Assembly (NCBI GenBank): GCA_024404735.1
Contig: JAKSPP010000027.1
Location: 1 to 12,723 of the forward strand
DNA from: Oscillospiraceae bacterium
GTDB taxonomy: Bacteria > Bacillota > Clostridia > Oscillospirales > Oscillospiraceae
DNA: 12,723 bases
Direction of reading: 5' to 3'
A program made the position numbers and the translations under genes. Numbering within the stretch: position 1 is the stretch's first letter; each line of letters begins with the position of its first letter. Under the pieces are notes generated by a model that was not told the origin of the DNA, did not search any database, and saw only the letters and a list, made by a program, of their open reading frames with translations. Below, in pieces: positions 1-5,840 of the stretch.

Positions 1-75
1 GACGGGTTTCAGATCCCAGCTGGTCTTGCGGGGAGGCTCGGCTGTATTAAATCTTTTGAAGCTCAGGTCGTTCAT
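1..75 (-). CDS. N-terminal fragment of unidentified protein (runs off window)
   Basis: An open frame of 25 codons begins with ATG at 75-73 and stays open to base 1. The residues start MNDLSFKRFNTAEPP and end WDLKPV. A purine-rich GGGAGA lies about 10 bases upstream of the ATG, and an extended -10 promoter is visible further upstream, so this is likely a real gene start. The segment is polar with no signal peptide or membrane stretch. I do not recognise the family from so few residues. The out-of-frame ATG a few bases upstream runs straight into a stop, which favours the start chosen. Confidence 0.55.
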   Translation of the reverse strand, partial: MNDLSFKRFNTAEPPRKTSWDLKPV

Positions 76-148
76 AGGTGCATATCTCCCGAAAAGGATG
101 TGTTTTCTCTTGCTTGCGTCGATACTTAAATATAAATAAAGTTAAACT

Positions 149-157
149 ATTATAACA
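149..157 (-). promoter_or_regulatory. Extended -10 promoter for the gene at the left edge
   Basis: Read on the minus strand this is TGTTATAAT: a perfect TATAAT (149-154) with an upstream TG (155-157), the extended -10 form used by sigma-A. A TTGACT at 163-168 is only 8 bp from the -10, too close to act as its -35. The -35 position at 17 bp holds only an A-rich sequence, so the promoter probably relies on the TG extension. It would give a leader of roughly 65-70 nt before the ATG at 75. Confidence 0.5.
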
Positions 158-256
158 TATTAAGTCAACTTTTTTCGGGCATAAAAGCGCAGAGCAGCTA
201 AATAAAGCTGAAACAATGATAAAAGCTTTATGCTATGATTATCAAGAAGAAAGCAA

Positions 257-291
257 AAAATCCCGCCTCCGGGGAAAGGAAGCGGGATTTT
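257..291 (-). terminator. Rho-independent terminator of the parAB-serS-mscL operon
   Basis: The arms AAAATCCCGC (257-266) and GCGGGATTTT (282-291) are perfectly complementary around a 15-base loop. On the minus strand the hairpin is followed by a run of six T. It lies about 20 bases past the mscL stop codon. On the plus strand the second arm ends in only four T, so it works mainly for the minus strand. Confidence 0.85.
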
Positions 292-310
292 CGGACTGCA
301 AAACCTGCAA

Positions 311-781
311 TTACTTCTTTGCCTTGAGTTCCTCGAGGATGGAGGCGAGAAGCTCTTCGGTGGTGGGAGCCTTGGGCTCGTTTGCCTTTGCTTCTTCTTC
401 TGCCTTCTTTGCTGCCTCTTCTTCTGCCTTCTTCTTGGCCTCTGCCTTCTCGCGAACCTTGTTGAAGGTCTTTACGATACCGAATACAACAAGAGCAATA
501 AGGATGAAGTCGATGATAGCGCCGACAAAGGTGCCGAAGCCGAGAGTGATGGCTTCCTTGACAACCTCGCCTGACTCGCCCAGCTCAGCCTCACGGATGA
601 TAACGTTGAGGGCAGTCATGTCTCTGGAACCGAAGATGAAGCCGAGGAAGGGCATAAATACATCGTTTACCAGGGAGGAGGTGATTTTGCCGAAGGCACC
701 GCCGATTATTACGCCGACAGCCATATCAAGGACGTTGCCGCGCATAATAAAGGCCTTGAATTCTTCTGCAATCTTTTTCAT
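311..781 (-). CDS. mscL: Large-conductance mechanosensitive channel MscL
   Basis: The 156-residue product is a homopentameric inner-membrane channel that opens under membrane tension and releases small solutes during hypo-osmotic shock. The amphipathic N-terminal helix (MKKIAEEFKAFIMRGNVLDM) leads into TM1 (about 16-44, AVGVIIGGAFGKITSSLVND). An external loop (about 45-77) and TM2 (about 78-104, FVGAIIDFILIALVVFGIV) follow. It ends in the conserved cytoplasmic helix TEELLASILEELK (141-153). Residues about 108-138 form an unusually long Ala/Lys/Glu-rich linker (KAEAKKKAEEEAAKK and so on), making the protein some 20 residues longer than E. coli MscL (136). AGGAG lies about 11 bases before the ATG. 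The gene starts 30 bp after the serS stop and is the last gene of the parA-parB-serS-mscL unit, just before a strong terminator. Confidence 0.96.
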   Translation of the reverse strand: MKKIAEEFKAFIMRGNVLDMAVGVIIGGAFGKITSSLVNDVFMPFLGFIFGSRDMTALNVIIREAELGESGEVVKEAITLGFGTFVGAIIDFILIALVVFGIVKTFNKVREKAEAKKKAEEEAAKKAEEEAKANEPKAPTTEELLASILEELKAKK

Positions 782-811
782 TTTGAAGTTTTCTCCTTTA
801 TTTTTATTTAA

Positions 812-2119
812 TTACTTTTTGTTGGGGATGAGGATTTCTTTGCCTCCAAGGTAGGGGCGAAGTACCTCGGGAATGGTGACGCTTCCGTCTGCCTGCAGAT
901 GGTTCTCAAGGAAGGCGATGAGCATACGGGGAGGAGCGACAACGGTGTTGTTAAGGGTGTGGGGCAGATACATCTTGCCGTCTGCGCCCTTAACGCGCAT
1001 TTTAAGGCGGCGTGCCTGTGCATCGCCCAGATTGGAGCAGGAGCAGACCTCAAAGTACTTCTGCTGTCTGGGGCTCCATGCCTCGATATCACAGCTCTTG
1101 ACCTTCAGGTCGGCAAGGTCGCCGGAGCAGCACTCGAGCTGGCGTACGGGAATTTCAAGGCTTCTGAAGAGCTCAACGGAATATCTCCACATCTTCTCGT
1201 ACCAGTCCATGGATTCCTCGGGCTTGCAGATAACAATCATTTCCTGCTTTTCAAACTGGTGGATTCTGTAAACTCCGCGCTCCTCAATGCCGTGGGCGCC
1301 CTTCTCCTTGCGGAAACAGGGGCTGTAGCTTGTGAGAGTCTGGGGAAGAGCGGTCTCGTCAAGGATGGTGTCGATATAACGGCCTATCATGGAGTGCTCG
1401 CTGGTGCCGATAAGGTAGAGGTCCTCGCCCTCGATTTTATACATCATGGCATCCATATCCGTCTGGGACATAACGCCCTCGACAACGTTGCCGTGAATCA
1501 TAAAGGGAGGAATGCAGTAGGTGAAGCCCTTGTCAATCATAAAGTCTCTTGCGTAGGCAAGAACTCCGGAGTGAAGGCGGGCAACATCGCCCAGAAGATA
1601 ATAGAAGCCGTTTCCGGAAACTCTTCCGGCAGCGTCCATATCAACACCGTTAAGGGACTCCATAATCTCGGTGTGGTAAGGAATGTCAAATTCGGGGATT
1701 TTTGCCTCGCCGAAGCGCTGGACCTCAACGTTGCAGCTGTCATCGGGGCCGATGGGGACGGAGGAATCGATGATATTGGGGATTTTCATCATAATATCAT
1801 GGATTTTATCGGCGTACTCTGCCTCAAGCTTTTCAAGCTCCTCAAGGCGCTCTGCATTGCGCTTGACTTCCTCCTTGATTTTCTCTGCCTCCTCAAGCTT
1901 GGAGGGGTCCTTCTTTGCCTGACCCATAAGGACGCCAATCTGTTTGGAAAGGGAGTTTCTGGCGGCGCGGATGGTGCTGGCTTCGGAAATGGCGGCACGA
2001 TTCTTTGCATCTAAATCGATAACCTCGTCAACGAGGGGGAGCTTTGCATCCTGAAATTTCTTTTTGATATTCTCTTTTACGATGTCGGGATTCTCTCTTA
2101 AAAACTTGATATCAAGCAT
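812..2119 (-). CDS. serS: Serine--tRNA ligase
   Basis: SerRS is a class II aminoacyl-tRNA synthetase that charges tRNA(Ser) (and tRNA(Sec) where present) with serine. At 435 residues it has normal bacterial length. Residues 1-110 are the tRNA-binding antiparallel coiled coil, with charged heptads at about 74-105. The catalytic core shows the serine-binding TSE (239-241), motif 2 (FRKEKGAHGIEERG, 269-282, then the HQFEKQE segment) and motif 3 around 389-405. Motif 3 reads NNTVVAPPR rather than the commoner GSGLAVGR; I recall this variant from other Clostridia. A Cys-rich stretch lies at 330-361 (ECCSGD, SCD, VCSCSN). AGGAG is 14 bases before the ATG. The gene lies 47 bp downstream of parB with no terminator between them and no room for a T-box leader, so it is probably expressed from the parAB promoter. 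Confidence 0.97.
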   Translation of the reverse strand: MLDIKFLRENPDIVKENIKKKFQDAKLPLVDEVIDLDAKNRAAISEASTIRAARNSLSKQIGVLMGQAKKDPSKLEEAEKIKEEVKRNAERLEELEKLEAEYADKIHDIMMKIPNIIDSSVPIGPDDSCNVEVQRFGEAKIPEFDIPYHTEIMESLNGVDMDAAGRVSGNGFYYLLGDVARLHSGVLAYARDFMIDKGFTYCIPPFMIHGNVVEGVMSQTDMDAMMYKIEGEDLYLIGTSEHSMIGRYIDTILDETALPQTLTSYSPCFRKEKGAHGIEERGVYRIHQFEKQEMIVICKPEESMDWYEKMWRYSVELFRSLEIPVRQLECCSGDLADLKVKSCDIEAWSPRQQKYFEVCSCSNLGDAQARRLKMRVKGADGKMYLPHTLNNTVVAPPRMLIAFLENHLQADGSVTIPEVLRPYLGGKEILIPNKK

Positions 2120-2166
2120 TTTCTTTTCTCTAACTCCTATTTGTATATAACACTTTTTATTGTAGC

Positions 2167-3048
2167 TTACTGTTTTTTAAGTGCGGCTGCGGCCAGAAGA
2201 AGACCGTCAAGAAGCTTCTCTCTGTCGTCTGCGCCGTAAAATTCGATTTCTATTTTTCCGCGCTTTGCAGAGTCCTTGAGCTTGATTTTTCTGCCCAGAG
2301 CATTTTCAAGCTTTTTCTCCGCCTCTCTGACATAATCGGCAAGGGCCTCGTCTTTTCCACTGCCCTTCTTATCCTCTTTTGGGGAAAGAATGCGCTGGAC
2401 AAGCTCCTCTGTCTGTCTTACGGAAAGGCCTCTTTCAATGATAAGCTCAGCCGTGTCAAACTGAACAAGGGCGTCTGTTATGGGGATAAGTGCTCTTGCG
2501 TGGCCGGAGCTTAACTGCCCCTCCTCTACCATCTTAAGAACCTCATCGCCGAGCTTTAACAGTCTCAGGGCGTTTGCAACGGCGGGGCGGGATTTGCCCA
2601 CGGCGGCTGCGGCCTGGTCCTGAGTGAGTCCGTACTCGTTCATAAGGGTTTTGTAGCCCTTTGCTTCCTCTATGGGATTTAAGTCCTCTCTCTGGAGATT
2701 TTCGACCAGAGCAAGCTCACAGGCTCTTTTATCATCGGCCTCGATGATATTAACGGGAACCTCCTTGAGTCCGGCCTCTCTTGCGGCTCTCCAGCGGCGC
2801 TCACCTGCTATAATCTGGTAATATCCGCCTTCAAGGGGACGGACGGTGATTGGCTGAATCAGGCCGTACTGTCTGATTGACTCAGTCAGCTCATCCAGTG
2901 CCTCGGGGTCAAATATTGTTCGGGGCTGGTCGCTTTTCGGCTCTATTCTGGATATGGGCAGGGTGGATTTCTTTTCTTCCTCAAGATCCTCGCCCAGTAT
3001 TGCGGAAAGGCCGAGCCCGAGGCCTCTTTTTCCTGCTTTTTCTGCCAT
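2167..3048 (-). CDS. parB: Chromosome-partitioning protein ParB (Spo0J family CTPase)
   Basis: ParB binds parS, clamps DNA and spreads in a CTP-dependent way, loading SMC and stimulating ParA. The 293 residues hold an N-terminal ParA-activating peptide (KRGLGLGLSAILGED, 7-21). The CTP-binding fold follows, with box I QPITVR (65-70), box II AGERRWRA (81-88, the Arg-rich patch) and box III ENLQREDLNPIEEA (116-129). A helix-turn-helix follows at about 141-166 (GLTQDQAAAAVGKSRPAVANA), and the C-terminus is a dimerization domain (about 235-293). The start is firm: AAGGAG lies 7 bases before the ATG, and the parA stop codon is embedded in this ribosome site with only 10 bases between the genes. That spacing predicts coupled expression with parA. 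Cognate parS sites lie just upstream of parA. Confidence 0.97.
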   Translation of the reverse strand: MAEKAGKRGLGLGLSAILGEDLEEEKKSTLPISRIEPKSDQPRTIFDPEALDELTESIRQYGLIQPITVRPLEGGYYQIIAGERRWRAAREAGLKEVPVNIIEADDKRACELALVENLQREDLNPIEEAKGYKTLMNEYGLTQDQAAAAVGKSRPAVANALRLLKLGDEVLKMVEEGQLSSGHARALIPITDALVQFDTAELIIERGLSVRQTEELVQRILSPKEDKKGSGKDEALADYVREAEKKLENALGRKIKLKDSAKRGKIEIEFYGADDREKLLDGLLLAAAALKKQ

Positions 3049-3058
3049 TGATTACTCC

Positions 3059-3817
3059 TTAGTCGTCCTGGGCCTTAATAAGCTCATTTGCAAGGTGAAG
3101 ATAAGCTCTTGAACCCTTTGAGTATTTATCATAGCCGATAACGGGCATCCCGTGGCTGGGGGCCTCGCTGAGGCGAATGTTGCGGGGAATTGTTGTCCTG
3201 TATACCTTGCTTCCGAAATGTTCCCTGAGCTGAGAGGATACCTCCTCGGACAGCTTTGTTCTGTTATCGTACATAGTCAGTACTATGCCCTCAATATCAA
3301 GAACGGGGTTTATGCGCTTGTTAACAAGCTTTATTGTGCCGAGAAGGTCTGCAAGGCCCTCCAGTGCGTAATATTCGCATTGAACGGGAATCAGAACGGA
3401 GTCTGCGGCGCAGAAGGCGTTGACTGTCAGCAGCTCCAGCGAAGGAGGACAGTCTATAATAATGTAATCATAGTTGTCCTTAATCTTTGCAAGGGCGTTT
3501 TTCAGAATATATTCTCTTTTTTCCATTTCAACGAGCTCAACATTTGCGCCCACAAGATTTTTCGTGGACGGGATTACATCGCCGAATTTTGTATTTTCGA
3601 TTGCTTCCTCGGGCTCGGTCTGACCGACAAGTATGGTATAGATGTTTTTATCTCCGGTTTTGGAGACACCCATTCCGGTTGTTGCATTACCCTGAGGGTC
3701 GCAGTCAACGAGAAGTACTTTTCTTTTCCTGCTGTTTAAGGATGATGTCAGGTTGACGGCTGTTGTTGTCTTTCCGACACCGCCCTTCTGGTTTGCTACT
3801 GCAATAATTTTGCCCAT
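3059..3817 (-). CDS. parA: Chromosome-partitioning ATPase ParA (Soj family)
   Basis: ParA is a deviant-Walker ATPase that binds DNA non-specifically as an ATP dimer and is recycled by ParB during origin segregation. The 252-residue product shows the deviant Walker A KGGVGKTT (11-18, with the signature Lys11), DCDPQGN (38-44, motif A') and Walker B IIIDCPP (119-125). A frame extension to a TTG at 3859 exists, but I chose ATG 3817. It puts MGKIIAVANQKGGVGKT at the usual N-terminus, has GGTGA just upstream (3822-3826), and the predicted transcription start (about 3841) lies downstream of the TTG. It is the first gene of the operon with parB 10 bases downstream. Nothing is missing from the family's motif set. 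Confidence 0.96.
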   Translation of the reverse strand: MGKIIAVANQKGGVGKTTTAVNLTSSLNSRKRKVLLVDCDPQGNATTGMGVSKTGDKNIYTILVGQTEPEEAIENTKFGDVIPSTKNLVGANVELVEMEKREYILKNALAKIKDNYDYIIIDCPPSLELLTVNAFCAADSVLIPVQCEYYALEGLADLLGTIKLVNKRINPVLDIEGIVLTMYDNRTKLSEEVSSQLREHFGSKVYRTTIPRNIRLSEAPSHGMPVIGYDKYSKGSRAYLHLANELIKAQDD

Positions 3818-3847
3818 AATTTCACCGCTTTCTGATGATAGGCGTTT

Positions 3848-3876
3848 ATTATAACTCAATAATTTATATATTTCAA
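3848..3876 (-). promoter_or_regulatory. Promoter of parA-parB-serS-mscL
   Basis: On the minus strand TTGAAA (3871-3876) and TATAAT (3848-3853) are separated by exactly 17 bp, a near-consensus sigma-A promoter. Transcription would begin near 3841, giving a leader of about 24 nt before the parA ATG. The first parS site starts 7 bp upstream of the -35, so bound ParB would sit directly against RNA polymerase. Confidence 0.8.
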
Positions 3877-3882
3877 TATATT

Positions 3883-3898
3883 TGTTTCACGTGAAACA
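3883..3898. promoter_or_regulatory. parS site 1 (ParB-binding centromere)
   Basis: The sequence TGTTTCACGTGAAACA is a perfect 16-bp palindrome that matches the Spo0J/ParB parS consensus (TGTTNCACGTGAAACA). The symmetry extends to 20 bp (3881-3900). It lies upstream of its own parAB operon, next to the -35 element. Confidence 0.96.
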
Positions 3899-3916
3899 AA
3901 ATTTGTAAGGCCCATA

Positions 3917-3932
3917 TGTTTCACGTGAAACA
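3917..3932. promoter_or_regulatory. parS site 2 (ParB-binding centromere)
   Basis: This is a second identical TGTTTCACGTGAAACA, 34 bp from the first (start to start, a little over three helical turns). It lies 22 bp upstream of the prmA -35 hexamer. Two perfect copies in one intergenic gap make a tandem ParB nucleation site. Confidence 0.96.
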
Positions 3933-3954
3933 CCGTCTTCCTGCTTTTAACGGC

Positions 3955-3983
3955 TTGACAAAAACACACGGGCATACTAAAAT
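3955..3983 (+). promoter_or_regulatory. Promoter of prmA
   Basis: A perfect TTGACA (3955-3960) and TAAAAT (3978-3983) are separated by 17 bp. The predicted start is near 3990, about 27 nt before the prmA ATG. Its upstream flank is occupied by parS site 2. Confidence 0.8.
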
Positions 3984-4016
3984 CCTTTATATAATTAAAA
4001 CCTAAGAGGTATACAG

Positions 4017-4937
4017 ATGAACTGGCTTGAAGTTACGGTGAAATCCGAAAGCAATAAAATAGATGTTCTATGCGGAAGGCTTGAAATGATGGGAATTGAC
4101 GGTCTTAGCATAGAGGATGAAAAGGATTTCGGGGTCTTCCTTGAAAATAACCATGAATACTGGGATTATGTTGATGAGGAGCTTGAGCAGCGCTTTAAGG
4201 GTCTTGCCCAGATAAAATTCTATCTTGAGGATAACGAGCAGGGCGAGGAAAAGCTTGCAGAGGTAAAGGAAAAGCTCACAGAGGAAATTCTTGTAAAAAA
4301 GGTTGCGGATTCCGACTGGGAAAACAACTGGCAGCAATATTATAAGCCTATGGAGATTGGTGAAAAGCTCCTTGTAATTCCGGAATGGGAGGAGTGCGAG
4401 GTGCCGGGAAGAACTCCCCTTCGCCTTGACCCGGGCCTTATATTCGGCACAGGCAGCCATCCCACAACGAGAATGTGCCTTGAGGCCCTTGAAAAGTATG
4501 CCGGAAAGGGCAAAAGAGTTCTTGATATAGGCTGCGGCAGCGGTATTCTTGCAATAGGAACCCTGGTCCTCGGCTGCGACAGGGCAATCGGCTGTGACAT
4601 TGACCCCAAGGCTCCGGACGTGGCAGAGGCCAATGCGGCCCTGAACGGAATAGGTACAGACAGATTCAAGGTTTATGCAGGTGATGTTCTATCCGATGCG
4701 GGAATGAGAAAATTCCTCGGAAAGGGCTATGATATTGTTCTTGCAAATATCGTCAGTGATGTTATTATTCCCCTTTCGGGCTTCGTAAGAGGCTTTATGA
4801 ACGAGGGAGCAAGATTTATCTGCTCCGGAATTATCGAGGGCCGTCAGGACGAGGTAGAGGCAGCACTGTTAAAAAACGGATTTGAGATACTGGCACATTA
4901 TCATATTGATGACTGGCACGCTTTTGAGTGCAGATGA
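4017..4937 (+). CDS. prmA: Ribosomal protein L11 methyltransferase PrmA
   Basis: PrmA is a SAM-dependent class I methyltransferase that methylates amino groups of ribosomal protein L11. The product is 306 residues, the family's normal length. The N-terminal substrate-recognition domain (about 1-95) contains WLEVTVKSES and the conserved WENNWQQYYKPM at the linker. The conserved LDPGLIFGTGSHPTTRMCLEAL follows, then motif I VLDIGCGSGILAIG, the acidic CDIDP after beta-2, and the catalytic loop LANIVSDVIIPL. AGAGG lies 7 bases before the ATG. The gene is monocistronic here, with its own strong promoter and a terminator straight after the stop. In many Firmicutes prmA sits beside dnaJ, so this placement opposite parAB is a local difference. 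The N-terminal half is rich in acidic residues. Confidence 0.95.
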   Translation: MNWLEVTVKSESNKIDVLCGRLEMMGIDGLSIEDEKDFGVFLENNHEYWDYVDEELEQRFKGLAQIKFYLEDNEQGEEKLAEVKEKLTEEILVKKVADSDWENNWQQYYKPMEIGEKLLVIPEWEECEVPGRTPLRLDPGLIFGTGSHPTTRMCLEALEKYAGKGKRVLDIGCGSGILAIGTLVLGCDRAIGCDIDPKAPDVAEANAALNGIGTDRFKVYAGDVLSDAGMRKFLGKGYDIVLANIVSDVIIPLSGFVRGFMNEGARFICSGIIEGRQDEVEAALLKNGFEILAHYHIDDWHAFECR

Positions 4938-4940
4938 AAT

Positions 4941-4985
4941 AAAAACAGGCAGAGCTTCCCGGTAAAGGGACTCTGCCTGTTTTTT
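4941..4985. terminator. Bidirectional terminator between prmA and the gltX operon
   Basis: The arms ACAGGCAGAG (4945-4954) and CTCTGCCTGT (4971-4980) are perfectly complementary, extended by flanking A and T runs. The 16-base loop can form a further TCCC/GGGA pairing. A T run follows on the plus strand (4980-4985) and, on the minus strand, T's opposite 4941-4944. It serves both converging transcription units. Confidence 0.9.
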
Positions 4986-4998
4986 GCTATATAAAAGC

Positions 4999-5382
4999 TT
5001 ATTTATCGAAATCGTGCTCGTGGCAGTCACCGCCGCCGCCTTCACAGCCGGGGCCGCCGAGATATTCCTTAATAATGGGAAGTCTGTTGTAAACGGCAAG
5101 CTGTACAGCTTCGAAAACTCTTCTTCCTGCTCCGTTGTAGCGGGTGATGGATGCATCTGCAATGGGAGAAAAGGCTTCCTTGCCGATATGCTCACCCATT
5201 ACTATTGCCTCTGCGTAGCAGTCGACGGTTTCTTTGGAAAAATCCGCGCCCTTGGCTCTGGAGCAGACCTTTTTAAGTGAGCCGTCATCTGTCTCAAAAA
5301 TGAGAAGGTAAGGGGCTTCCTCAAAAACCTCGGGCACAATTCCGAAGGAATCGGGATGAGTGGAGGTAGAGCAAATAATCAT
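4999..5382 (-). CDS. NifX/NifB-type iron-molybdenum-cluster-binding domain protein
   Basis: The small 127-residue cytoplasmic protein resembles the dinitrogenase Fe-Mo cofactor biosynthesis fold (NifX/NafY/C-terminal NifB). It shows an N-terminal strand, then EVFEEAPYLLIFETDDG (18-34, compare the family's FGRAPYFLI), and a GAG turn (YNGAGRRVFEAVQ, 82-94). It ends in a Gly/Cys/His tail GPGCEGGGGDCHEHD (110-124) that could hold a metal or cluster. It lacks the radical-SAM part of NifB and no nif genes are nearby, so nitrogen fixation is not implied; relatives occur widely in anaerobes with unknown roles. CAGGAG lies 8 bases before the ATG and contains the end of the upstream desulfurase-like gene, whose stop is only 5 bases away, so the pair is co-translated. 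The family call is from the fold pattern; exact function is unknown. Confidence 0.68.
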   Translation of the reverse strand: MIICSTSTHPDSFGIVPEVFEEAPYLLIFETDDGSLKKVCSRAKGADFSKETVDCYAEAIVMGEHIGKEAFSPIADASITRYNGAGRRVFEAVQLAVYNRLPIIKEYLGGPGCEGGGGDCHEHDFDK

Positions 5383-5387
5383 ATTTT

Positions 5388-5840
5388 TTACTCCTGTAAA
5401 TTAATCAGATTTAGTATATCGTCTTCATCGTAAAGGCTAAGGCCTTCGCTAAGCAGAAGCTCGGCTGTTACACCCTTTCCGGAGATAAGCCTTCTTCCGA
5501 ATGAGCCGTCATAAATGAGCTTTGTTCCGCAGGAGGGACTTTTCTGCTTTAATATGGCGGCATCTGCCCCACAGATGCGGGCAAGAGAAAGGCATTCCTC
5601 CGCTCCGCGAAGGTATTCTGCTGTAACATCACGGCCTTCGCTGCTTCGCACCTCACTTCCGATTCGCTCGGAAGAGGGCCTCGGGGTGGGAAGACCGCCG
5701 TAAATCTCGGGACAGACGGGAATGAGACTGTATTTCTCGTTAAGGGCCGAAATAAGCTCCGGGGAAATGGGCTTGCTCTTGCCGTCGTAACGGCAGCGCA
5801 GACCCAGAAGGCATGCGGAAATCAGAATGGCTTTTTTCAA
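5388..5840 (-). CDS. DUF523 / TudS-type Fe-S desulfurase
   Basis: This 150-residue protein is a stand-alone DUF523 domain, the family of the 2-thiouracil desulfurase TudS and the catalytic part of tRNA-acting RudS. These use a [4Fe-4S] cluster held by three cysteines to remove sulfur from thiolated uracils. The expected ligands are visible: Cys10 in ISACLLG, Cys43 in PVCPE and Cys104 in KSPSCG, together with RYDG (17-20) and GGLPTPR (48-54). The fused DUF1722 partner domain of RudS is absent. The start must be TTG at 5840: ISACLLG has to be at the N-terminus and no ATG is available. GGAGG (5851-5855) lies 10 bases upstream. The TTG overlaps the gltX TGA in TTGA, so translation is probably coupled. 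Substrate in this organism is inferred, not shown. Confidence 0.85.
   Translation of the reverse strand: MKKAILISACLLGLRCRYDGKSKPISPELISALNEKYSLIPVCPEIYGGLPTPRPSSERIGSEVRSSEGRDVTAEYLRGAEECLSLARICGADAAILKQKSPSCGTKLIYDGSFGRRLISGKGVTAELLLSEGLSLYDEDDILNLINLQE

Noticed and set aside
163..168. TTGACT as a -35 for the left-edge gene
   Set aside because: It is only 8 bp from the TATAAT; a functional spacer is about 17 bp.
899..2014. A 371-codon open frame on the plus strand opposite serS
   Set aside because: It is antisense to a well-conserved SerRS, its product is low-complexity and resembles no family, and it arises from the codon bias of serS.
3818..3859. Upstream TTG start that would add 14 residues to ParA
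   Set aside because: The ATG at 3817 fits family N-termini, and the TTG lies upstream of the predicted transcription start.
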